From positions 1 through 11,403 of the forward strand of contig CAITOD010000116.1 of the NCBI GenBank assembly GCA_903893935.1: a DNA stretch of 11,403 nucleotides. Direction: 5' to 3'. The stretch's first letter is position 1, and each line of letters begins with the position of its first letter. A program made the translations under genes and the position numbers. The stretch comes from an uncultured Sphingomonadales bacterium (lineage in GTDB: Bacteria > Pseudomonadota > Alphaproteobacteria > Sphingomonadales > Sphingomonadaceae). Below the pieces are notes generated by a model. It worked only from the letters and a program-made list of their open reading frames with translations. It had not been told where the DNA came from and did no database searches. Of the stretch, positions 6,260-11,403 are shown piece by piece.

Positions 6260-6985
6260 ATGATCAGGTTGCGCGGGGTCACGCACAGATACAACCGACG
6301 CCATGTCATTCTGACGGATGTCGATATCGAGATCCCGACCGATCGCCGCGTGGCGCTGATGGCCGGGCCCTATTCGGGCAAGACGACGGTGCTGCAGATC
6401 ATCGCGCGGCAGCTGACGCCGTGGCGGGGCCGGATCGAGCGCACCGGGCGCGTTTCATTCATCGGCGGATTTCACACCGCATTCCGTTCGACCATGACGG
6501 CGCGCCAGAACTTTGGCTTTGCTGCCGAACTTTACGGATGCAACCCGTCGCAGGTGATCGGTTTCATCGCCGAAATAAGCGGATTGGGCGATCTGCTCGA
6601 TGTGCCGTTCCGCCAGCTGGGTCTGCAAAACCGCATCAGCCTGTGCTATCTGCTGACTTACGCGCTCGATTTCGACACCTATCTGTTCGACAACATTGCC
6701 GGTCCGTGGATTTCGGAAATCAAGGATTTCCACAAGATCTGCGACGAACTCTACGCGCAAAAAACCGCCAGCGCCGGATCGATCTTTGCCACGCGCGAAC
6801 CGCGCGTGGCCGTCAAGTATTGCGATAGTGCGCTGCTGCTGCGCGATCGCAAGTTGTACTATTACGACGATCTGCAAGAGGCGCTGGCTATCGTCGAGGA
6901 AGACCGGCTGGCAGCCGAAAGCCTGGCGGCAAACCCGAACCCCGTCCCCGACTTGCCCGACAAACTGCGCGCGCTCAGAGATTGA
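6260..6985 (+). CDS. kpsT: KpsT-type ABC ATPase with degenerate catalytic motifs
   Basis: A 241-residue protein homologous along its length to the ATPase of capsule exporters. The N-terminal 'IRLRGVTHRYNRRHVILTDVDIEIPTDRRVALMAG' and the C-terminal 'KYCDSALLLRDRKLYYYDDLQEAL' follow the KpsT pattern. The key motifs are changed. Walker A reads AGPYSGKT (residues 35-42), so the first glycine is Ala while Lys41 remains. The signature serines are replaced (QLGLQNR, 119-125, keeping Gly121). Walker B is YLFDN, so Asp144 is followed by Asn145 instead of the catalytic Glu. The switch-loop His is Arg179 (ATRE), and the usual 'VTAVGD' D-loop region is absent. ATG 6260 has AAGGA eight bases upstream. It may be a poorly active or inactive subunit pairing with another ATPase, or a divergent subfamily. 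The frame is intact, so it does not look like a pseudogene. Confidence 0.85.
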   Translation: MIRLRGVTHRYNRRHVILTDVDIEIPTDRRVALMAGPYSGKTTVLQIIARQLTPWRGRIERTGRVSFIGGFHTAFRSTMTARQNFGFAAELYGCNPSQVIGFIAEISGLGDLLDVPFRQLGLQNRISLCYLLTYALDFDTYLFDNIAGPWISEIKDFHKICDELYAQKTASAGSIFATREPRVAVKYCDSALLLRDRKLYYYDDLQEALAIVEEDRLAAESLAANPNPVPDLPDKLRALRD

Positions 6986-6991
6986 GCCCTG

Positions 6992-8068
6992 GTGACATAC
7001 CAATCCTGCACACTCTCCCGGGTTCTGGCTTTGGCGCTGACCCTGGTGGCACCAGCCGCCAGTCGGGCGGGGCCGATCGCGCTTGACGGGCCGGCCTGCT
7101 TCGGACCGCGAGACAACGCCGGCTTGTCGTTCGAAGTAATCCAGCAGGCGCCGCCGCCCGGCGCAAATGGCGCGAACTATCAGTTTTACCCGCTGACCGG
7201 CGCCGCATCCGCGCAACTCGGCGCGCTCGCCGACGTCGCCGGGCCATACCAGCTTTATTACTTTCAGTGGGCGAACCGCGCCGACACCCCGATCACCACA
7301 CCACGCGGCGAGACGATCCACCGCAAGCCCAATCTGCAGCCATCGATGGGGCCGCAGCGCAAGCAACGATCGGCGTTCAGCACAATTGCCAGAGCCAATG
7401 CCTGCACGCTGGCGCAGACCGCCAGTGTGCTAGGACGCGCCGACCAGGCCCGCCACTTTGCCGAAACGGCGGGCATTCGCCTCGTGAGCGAAGCCGAACA
7501 GACCGACGAAGGGGCGCTTTCGCCAGAGGACGTCTGCGTTCTGGCCGATGGCACGCTGCCGCCGCATGGCGCCGGCGTGATGCTCGATTACGAAGTGCAG
7601 GACCGCCGCAGCCCCGAACAGACGCGCGCCTTTCTGTTGCAATATGCCGCCATGGTCCATGCCACCGGCCACCGCGCCATGCTGATGACCAATCCGCTTG
7701 ACGCCCCGACCCAGGCCTTTACCGGCATTTCGGCGGGCAATGCCCGCGCGATCGTGACAGCGTTCGACCGCACGACCATCTGGCTGTGGAGCCGCAATCG
7801 TCAGCACGATATCGCGGCCAGCTATCGGGCGCAGAAGGCGATGATCGAAGGCGGCGGCCGTTTCGACGGCTCACGGATCCTGCTGGAGTTCGAACTGGCC
7901 AATACGCAAGTGGAAGATGCGCAAACCGTGCGCGACCTGATCATCAACGACCATCTTGCCGGCGTGCTTCTGTGGCGTAACGGGGTACCGCAGGGGGGGC
8001 CGTGCAAATCGCCGGTGAACGCCAAAATTGCGATCATTGCGCTGGGGCACCAAAAAAATGACACTTAG
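6992..8068 (+). CDS. Secreted protein of unknown function in capsule operon (possible barrel-type glycosidase-like domain)
   Basis: A 358-residue protein I do not recognise. GTG 6992 begins 7 bases after the kpsT gene with only a weak ribosome-binding site. Residues 1-26 form a signal peptide (hydrophobic 10-21, with AxA-like ASRA before Gly27), so it should act in the periplasm or outside. Mature cysteines at 36, 138, 182 and 338 could form two disulfides. The C-terminal half alternates strands and helices in barrel fashion: 'GVMLDYE' (195-201), 'HRAMLMTNP' (227-235), 'TTIWLWSR' (261-268), 'RILLEFELAN' (295-304) and 'LAGVLLWRNG' (322-331). Asp199/Glu201 at the end of a strand, and Glu299/Glu301 on another, are in positions where barrel glycosidases carry catalytic acids. 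That fold guess is inference only. The position between ATPase and OPX genes suggests a role in processing or passing the exported polysaccharide. The stop lies inside the 5' end of the next frame. Confidence 0.75.
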   Translation: MTYQSCTLSRVLALALTLVAPAASRAGPIALDGPACFGPRDNAGLSFEVIQQAPPPGANGANYQFYPLTGAASAQLGALADVAGPYQLYYFQWANRADTPITTPRGETIHRKPNLQPSMGPQRKQRSAFSTIARANACTLAQTASVLGRADQARHFAETAGIRLVSEAEQTDEGALSPEDVCVLADGTLPPHGAGVMLDYEVQDRRSPEQTRAFLLQYAAMVHATGHRAMLMTNPLDAPTQAFTGISAGNARAIVTAFDRTTIWLWSRNRQHDIAASYRAQKAMIEGGGRFDGSRILLEFELANTQVEDAQTVRDLIINDHLAGVLLWRNGVPQGGPCKSPVNAKIAIIALGHQKNDT

Positions 8069-8105
8069 TTTGGTTAACGCTGTATCTGCTGCTCTGGGGT
8101 CCACC

Positions 8106-9347
8106 ATGAGGAACACTGTGACCGGCGTTGTCGATACCTTTCCGGCAGGTTTTGGAGATCGCACGACCGCGCCCCGGCCGGCACGCGCGCTTGCCGCATC
8201 GCTTGCGCTTGGCCTTTGCATCGCGCTGGGGGGGTGCTCGACCGTGCCCAAATCCGGGCCGCTGGTCGCCACCGTCAACCACGAAGCCAGGGAAGCGGCG
8301 CCGCCGTTCCTGCTCGTTCCGGTCAACCGCACCGCGCTTACCGAACTGTCGAAAATCAAGGCCGAGGAATTCGTCGCGCTGGCGATCAACCAGCCGGCGC
8401 CCGATGTCATGATCCACCGCGGCGACAAAGTCTCGATAACGCTGTGGGAATATGGCAGCGGCTTGCTGGGACCTGTGCCGTCGACCGGTCAGGCGACGAT
8501 CGGCCTGGTCGGTGCGCAATCGGCAAGCGTGCCGACCCAATCGGTCGACCAGGCCGGCACGATCATTGTTCCGTTTGCCGGCGAGATCAAGGCGGCAGGC
8601 CGCACCACACGGCAAGTCGAAGCCGCGATCGTTCAGGCACTGCGCGGAAAGGCCACCAATGCGCAGGCGCTCGTGCAGATCATGCAGACCACCGACAATT
8701 CGGTGACCGTGACGGGCGATGTCAATCACCCCGGCCGTATCACGCTGGCGCCTACCGGCACGCATCTGCTCGACGCGCTGTCCGAAGCGGGCGGCACCAC
8801 CGGCCGGGCGCGCGACATGCTGGTCCATCTGACCCGCGCGGGCAAAATCACCAGCACCCGGCTCTCGGTGATAAACGCCGATCCGGTGCAGAACATCTTT
8901 CTCAAGTCCGGCGACCTGCTGACGCTCGATCTGGAGCCGCAAAGCGTGGTGGTGCTGGGTGCCACCAACAAGAATCTCGATGTGCCGTTCGACAAGGACA
9001 GGATGACGCTCGCCGAAACGCTTGGCGCCGGCGGCGGTCTGGCCGACCGCCAGGCCGATCCTTATGGGGTCTATGTCTTGCGGTATGAAAAGCTGCCGGT
9101 GGCGCGCACGCTGACCACGCGGGCCCTGCCCGATTATCTGCAGGCGGGCGAACTGGTGCCGGTGGTCTATCAGATCGATATGCGCAGCGCCGACGGGCTG
9201 ATGCTGTCGCAGAATTTCATGATGCGCGATCACGATCTGGTCTATGTCGCCAATGCGCCGGCGGTCCAGATCGGCAAGCTGACATCGCTGTTCAACAGCA
9301 TTGCCGGCATCTTCAAAAGCAACAGTCTCAACGCTTACAACTATTAG
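8106..9347 (+). CDS. kpsD: Capsule polysaccharide export outer-membrane lipoprotein (OPX family, KpsD/Wza type)
   Basis: From ATG 8106 the protein has 413 residues. It carries a lipoprotein signal peptide with hydrophobic core ALAASLALGLCIALG and lipobox LGGC (Cys44), so the mature protein is lipid-anchored in the outer membrane. The polysaccharide-export domain begins at 'APDVMIHRGDKVSITLWEYG' (98-117). 'GTIIVPFAGEIKAAGRTTRQVEAAI' and 'VTVTGDVNHPGRITL' open the first SLBB-like domain, and 'VVVLGATNKNLDVPF' opens a second. The C-terminal 'AVQIGKLTSLFNSIAGIFKS' (386-405) looks like the amphipathic membrane helix of Wza-like channels. Two alternative starts exist at 8028 and 8058. ATG 8058 overlaps the upstream stop, but 8106 has GGGG six bases upstream and leaves a shorter region ahead of the hydrophobic core. 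The protein is the exit channel partner of KpsE. It is the last gene of the operon and faces merC. Confidence 0.9.
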   Translation: MRNTVTGVVDTFPAGFGDRTTAPRPARALAASLALGLCIALGGCSTVPKSGPLVATVNHEAREAAPPFLLVPVNRTALTELSKIKAEEFVALAINQPAPDVMIHRGDKVSITLWEYGSGLLGPVPSTGQATIGLVGAQSASVPTQSVDQAGTIIVPFAGEIKAAGRTTRQVEAAIVQALRGKATNAQALVQIMQTTDNSVTVTGDVNHPGRITLAPTGTHLLDALSEAGGTTGRARDMLVHLTRAGKITSTRLSVINADPVQNIFLKSGDLLTLDLEPQSVVVLGATNKNLDVPFDKDRMTLAETLGAGGGLADRQADPYGVYVLRYEKLPVARTLTTRALPDYLQAGELVPVVYQIDMRSADGLMLSQNFMMRDHDLVYVANAPAVQIGKLTSLFNSIAGIFKSNSLNAYNY

Positions 9348-9467
9348 AGCGTCCTGCGCTCTATAGCATCATGCGATAAGAAAGAATCGCATCATGCTAT
9401 AGGAGTATTTGTTTTTGCATGATTTATTGCGAAAAACTGGTGCCCACTTTTTCGCATCATGCGCTAG
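9345..9467. repeat. Palindromic repeat cluster (three hairpins) between convergent genes
   Basis: Three stem-loops lie side by side. TAGAGCG (9345-9351) pairs with CGCTCTA (9357-9363) and includes the kpsD stop codon. CTATAGCATCATGCGAT (9361-9377) pairs with 9386-9402 with a single C/C mismatch around the loop AAGAAAGA. GCATGAT (9417-9423) with ATCATGC (9456-9462) encloses TGCGAAAAA (9428-9436) paired with TTTTTCGCA (9448-9456). The word GCATCATGC occurs at 9366, 9389 and 9454. The third hairpin resembles dispersed palindromic elements known from rhizobia and relatives, in which GAAAA and TTTTC arms flank a GTGGGAACC-type centre; I make this link from memory. Its right end abuts the merC stop (9464-9466). 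It could act as a two-way terminator and probably recurs in the genome. Confidence 0.8.
9428..9456. terminator. Possible bidirectional transcription terminator within the repeat cluster
   Basis: TGCGAAAAA and TTTTTCGCA form a perfect 9-bp stem around an inner TGG/CCA pairing. The stem carries A and T runs in its arms on both strands and lies between two genes that point at each other. This matches the usual shape of a shared terminator, although the T-run is inside the stem rather than following it. Termination has not been shown. Confidence 0.4.
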
Positions 9468-9856
9468 CAGCACCGCGGCGCGCGGCGGATGTTGATGACA
9501 TGCGCCGTGGCGACCAGCGCAACCCCGGCAATGGTCATCGCCGCTTCGCCCAGGCCATGGTCCGACACGATCGCGCCCGCCATCAGCAGCAGACCGCTCG
9601 CGCCCAGCGCCAGCGGCAAGCGGTGGCCGTGGCGCAAGGCATTGGCGCCGATCGTGGCAGCACCGATCACCACCGCCAGAATCAGCCCGACCCGGTGGAT
9701 CGCCGGGTGCAGCAACAGCCCGCCGCCGAGCCCGAGCAGCCCGATCAGGATCAGCCCTGCCAGGCAATGCACCATGCACAGCCCCGACACGATCAGCCCC
9801 ATCCGGTCGAGGCGGGCGTGACGGTGATTGGCGAGGGGTTCGGGGGCTTTGCGCAT
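9464..9856 (-). CDS. merC: MerC-domain inner-membrane protein
   Basis: A 130-residue protein with four hydrophobic segments (about residues 19-49, 54-75, 80-97 and 104-121), typical of the MerC family. The hallmark cysteine motif CMVHC (Cys27, His30, Cys31) lies in the first membrane segment, where MerC of mercury-resistance operons binds the metal. A basic N-terminal tail (KAPEPLANHRHARLDR) and a C-terminal Cys-Cys pair are also present. No mer genes are nearby. MerC-domain proteins of this kind are common on alphaproteobacterial chromosomes, and their substrate is not established. The ATG is at 9856 on the - strand, with no ribosome-binding site in front; the likely promoter places the transcript start at or next to the ATG. 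The operator-like palindrome upstream suggests control by a metal-sensing repressor. The family call is good; the function is uncertain. Confidence 0.82.
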   Translation of the reverse strand: MRKAPEPLANHRHARLDRMGLIVSGLCMVHCLAGLILIGLLGLGGGLLLHPAIHRVGLILAVVIGAATIGANALRHGHRLPLALGASGLLLMAGAIVSDHGLGEAAMTIAGVALVATAHVINIRRAPRCC

Positions 9857-9862
9857 GGCGGC

Positions 9863-9891
9863 GATATATGTGACAGTGTAACATTACGCAA
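9863..9891 (-). promoter_or_regulatory. Candidate promoter of the merC-like gene, predicting a leaderless transcript
   Basis: Read on the - strand, TTGCGT (9891-9886) and TATATC (9868-9863) are separated by exactly 17 bases. Transcription would start about seven bases past the -10 element, which is at or beside the A of the ATG at 9856. This fits the absence of a ribosome-binding site. The matches to consensus are moderate. Confidence 0.45.
9868..9884. promoter_or_regulatory. Operator-like palindrome in the merC promoter spacer
   Basis: ATGTGACAGTGTAACAT is a 17-base near-palindrome: 14 positions are self-complementary, and the exceptions are the centre and one symmetric pair. It fills the spacer between the candidate -35 and -10 elements. 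Its half-site, read as AATGTTACA, is reminiscent of the TGTTA half-sites of Fur/Zur-family regulators. The symmetry is seen directly; the regulator is a guess. It is too short by one base for a standard CRP site. Confidence 0.5.
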
Positions 9892-9921
9892 GGGCAGGCT
9901 CGCCCATGGGGGAAGTTAACC

Positions 9922-9937
9922 TTGCGCGCGCGCGCAA
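9922..9937. repeat. Perfect GC-alternating palindrome upstream of heme A synthase
   Basis: TTGCGCGCGCGCGCAA is perfectly self-complementary over 16 bases, 20 bases before the heme A synthase ATG. Alternating CG of this length can adopt Z-DNA or a cruciform, and as RNA it could form a stem close to the start codon. The pattern can arise by chance in a GC-rich genome. Confidence 0.5.
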
Positions 9938-9957
9938 CCGGCGCCAGATGCTGCGTA

Positions 9958-11004
9958 ATGACCGACACCCGCTCCACCCGTCCGCTTTCGCTTGCCCGCT
10001 GGCTGGCCGTGGTAGCCGCGATGATCGTGGCGATCGTGGTGGTGGGCGGCATCACCCGGCTGACCGAATCGGGGGTGTCGATCACCGAATGGAATGTCGT
10101 ATCGGGCACGCTGCCGCCGCTTTCCGAAGCCGCGTGGCAGGCCGAATTCGCCAAATATCGCGAAACGCCGCAATTCATCCGCGTCAACGGCCCGGCCGGG
10201 ATGACACTGGCCACGTACAAAGTGATTTTCTTCTGGGAATGGGTGCACCGTCTGCTGGCGCGCACGATCGTGCTGGTGTTTGCCCTGCCGCTGATCTGGT
10301 TTTGGCTGCGTGGCGCCATTCCTGCGGGCTACAAACCGCGCCTGCTCGCGCTGCTGGCCTTGCTGGCGCTGCAGGGTGCGGCGGGCTGGTGGATGGTGCA
10401 ATCGGGCATCGTGCACGATGTGAAAGTCAGCCATTTTCGCCTGGCTACGCATTTGCTGCTGGCGCTGGTTTCGCTTGCCGGGATGGTCTGGACAGCGCTT
10501 GACCTGGTGGGCACGGCGCACGGCCGCGCGCCCGCACGGTTGCGCCCGCTGGCCGTGGTGGCGCTGGGCGCATTGGTGATCCAGCTGGTGCTGGGCGCCT
10601 GGGTGGCAGGCTTGCGCGCCGGCGTGGTAGCCGGTTCGGGCTGGTTCAGCCTTGACGCCTGGCCGCTGATGCAAGGCCGGCTATTCCCGGCCGGGATCGA
10701 CTGGAACAACGGCATGCTGGCGGCGTTTACCCACGACCCCTTTCTGCTGCATTTCCTTCATCGCTGGTGGGCCTGGGTGGTCGTCGCGTTGCTGATCGTG
10801 CTCGCACGCCTGGCGCGTGCCTCGGGCCAGCGCCCCGCTTCGATCGCGCTGCACAGCGCGTTCGGCACGCAAATGCTGCTTGGTATCGCCACGGTGTGGA
10901 GCGGGGTCTGGCTGCCGCTCGCGGTGCTGCACCAGCTGACCGGTGCGCTGCTCGTGCTGGCGACCACCTGGGCCGCGCACGCGCTGGGGCGCCGCGCCAT
11001 TTGA
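9958..11004 (+). CDS. ctaA: Heme A synthase (COX15/CtaA family)
   Basis: A 348-residue, eight-helix inner-membrane protein that oxidises the C8 methyl group of heme O to give heme A for aa3-type cytochrome oxidase. The proteobacterial/mitochondrial COX15 signature is clear: 'VVVGGITRLTESGVSITEWNVVSGTLPP' at residues 27-54. The conserved heme-ligand histidines appear in the expected blocks: 'WEWVHRLLAR' (His97), 'HFRLATHL' (His159, His165), 'FLHRWWAW' (His268) and 'VLHQLTGALL' (His325). The length matches the family. The start is ATG 9958, giving MTDTRSTRPL before the first membrane helix; the ribosome-binding site is weak. An in-frame TTG at 9922 is less likely and overlaps the GC palindrome. 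It is divergent from merC, and its promoter is not clear in the 101-base gap. It is followed by rplM on the same strand after 155 bases. Confidence 0.93.
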   Translation: MTDTRSTRPLSLARWLAVVAAMIVAIVVVGGITRLTESGVSITEWNVVSGTLPPLSEAAWQAEFAKYRETPQFIRVNGPAGMTLATYKVIFFWEWVHRLLARTIVLVFALPLIWFWLRGAIPAGYKPRLLALLALLALQGAAGWWMVQSGIVHDVKVSHFRLATHLLLALVSLAGMVWTALDLVGTAHGRAPARLRPLAVVALGALVIQLVLGAWVAGLRAGVVAGSGWFSLDAWPLMQGRLFPAGIDWNNGMLAAFTHDPFLLHFLHRWWAWVVVALLIVLARLARASGQRPASIALHSAFGTQMLLGIATVWSGVWLPLAVLHQLTGALLVLATTWAAHALGRRAI

Positions 11005-11057
11005 GCCGGCTTGCCCTCACGGTATTATTTTACCTCCCTGCAAAGCCGCCCCAAACC

Positions 11058-11086
11058 TTGACTTGGGATCGCATTTGCAACAAAGG
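11058..11086 (+). promoter_or_regulatory. Candidate promoter of rplM
   Basis: TTGACT at 11058-11063 is a good -35 match in a context (CTTGACTTGGG) common in sphingomonad promoters. With 17-base spacing the -10 would be CAAAGG (11081-11086), a poor match, so the call is tentative. The leader to the rplM ATG would be about 70 bases long, enough to hold an autoregulatory structure, but none was identified. Confidence 0.35.
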
Positions 11087-11159
11087 CGCGCATCACGCGT
11101 CGCGGCGCAGACCTTTCCGGTCGCGCGCCCGGCCCATCTGAGCAGGGATCCCGAAGCCC

Positions 11160-11403
11160 ATGAAGGCGCTTACCAAGGTCACCCGGTCGATCAAACCGGC
11201 CGAGGTCGAAAAGAAATGGCACGTTATCGATGCCGACGGTCTGGTCGTTGGCCGACTGGCGGTGATCATTGCCAACCATCTGCGCGGCAAGCACAAGCCG
11301 AGCTTTACCCCCCACGTCGATTGCGGCGATCACGTGATCGTGATCAACGCCGACAAGGTCAAGTTCACCGGCAACAAGCTGAAGGGCAAAGTCTATTACA
11401 AGC
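11160..11403 (+). CDS. rplM: Large-subunit ribosomal protein L13 (5' part; 3' end outside window)
   Basis: 81 complete codons are present. '[56 protein letters not shown]' is the conserved N-terminal core of uL13, including the VGRLA and GD.V.V.NA blocks. The start at ATG 11160 gives [10 protein letters not shown], an N-terminal stretch usual for alphaproteobacterial L13. GCAGGGA about 12 bases upstream and CGAAG nearer the ATG are possible but imperfect ribosome-binding sites. The full protein is normally about 160 residues, so roughly half is visible. rpsI normally follows it in bacteria and should lie just outside the window. The frame is intact and codon use is ordinary. Confidence 0.96.
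   Translation, partial: MKALTKVTRSIKPAEVEKKWHVIDADGLVVGRLAVIIANHLRGKHKPSFTPHVDCGDHVIVINADKVKFTGNKLKGKVYYK

Noticed and set aside
6260..6985. Pseudogene call for the KpsT-like ATPase
   Set aside because: The frame is intact, has normal length, a good ribosome-binding site and tight operon spacing. Lys of Walker A and Asp of Walker B remain, so substitution without decay is the better reading.
8034..9233. Long open frame on the - strand opposite kpsD
   Set aside because: Same reason: it shadows a well-supported OPX lipoprotein gene, and its composition is typical of antisense frames.
9464..9856. Mercury-resistance operon
   Set aside because: No merR, merT, merP or merA is present nearby, and the gene sits among core chromosomal genes.
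9868..9884. CRP-type binding site
   Set aside because: The TGTGA and TAACA halves are separated by 5 rather than 6 bases and the second half is imperfect; the symmetry fits a different spacing.
9369..10319. Long - strand frame spanning the palindromic repeat, merC and the start of heme A synthase
   Set aside because: It crosses two well-supported genes in other frames and the repeat cluster; the MerC and COX15 motifs explain the region better.

Overview
The window looks like GC-rich alphaproteobacterial chromosome, most likely from a sphingomonad such as Novosphingobium or a relative. This is judged from protein style, from the heme A synthase / ribosomal protein L13 gene order, and from the MerC-domain gene next to them; no search could be run. 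Almost all coding is on the + strand, with one short convergent/divergent gene (merC-like) on the - strand. No tRNA, rRNA, CRISPR array or insertion sequence was seen.

Region 1 (1-1748) holds the 3' end of a gene for a protein with a Pro/Ala/Lys linker and two 'GWA'-type repeats. It overlaps by 4 bases an extended-SDR sugar-nucleotide epimerase/dehydratase. Both fit a surface-polysaccharide locus. Region 2 (1749-2260) is a 512-base stretch without a convincing gene. It carries a 12-bp tandem repeat, a compound inverted repeat and an AT-rich promoter-like segment, and probably separates two transcription units.

Region 3 (2261-9347) is a probable capsule operon: a small unrecognised helical protein, an SQD1/SqdB-type UDP-sulfoquinovose synthase, the inner-membrane PCP protein (KpsE type), the ABC permease (KpsM type), a KpsT-type ATPase with badly degenerate catalytic motifs, a secreted protein of unknown function, and the outer-membrane OPX lipoprotein (KpsD/Wza type). 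Genes from kpsE to the OPX gene are tightly spaced or overlapping. Together they describe an ABC-dependent polysaccharide export machine, with a nucleotide-sugar enzyme that normally makes the sulfonated sugar donor UDP-sulfoquinovose.

Region 4 (9345-9467) is a cluster of hairpins that looks like a dispersed palindromic repeat. It sits exactly between the stop codons of two convergent genes. Region 5 (9464-11403) is conserved chromosome: a MerC-domain membrane protein (- strand) with a palindrome filling its promoter spacer, heme A synthase (+), and the start of rplM (+).

The most interesting points are the degenerate KpsT-like ATPase, the UDP-sulfoquinovose synthase inside a capsule operon, the unknown secreted protein encoded between the ATPase and the outer-membrane channel, and the compact operator/promoter of the merC-like gene, which predicts a leaderless transcript.
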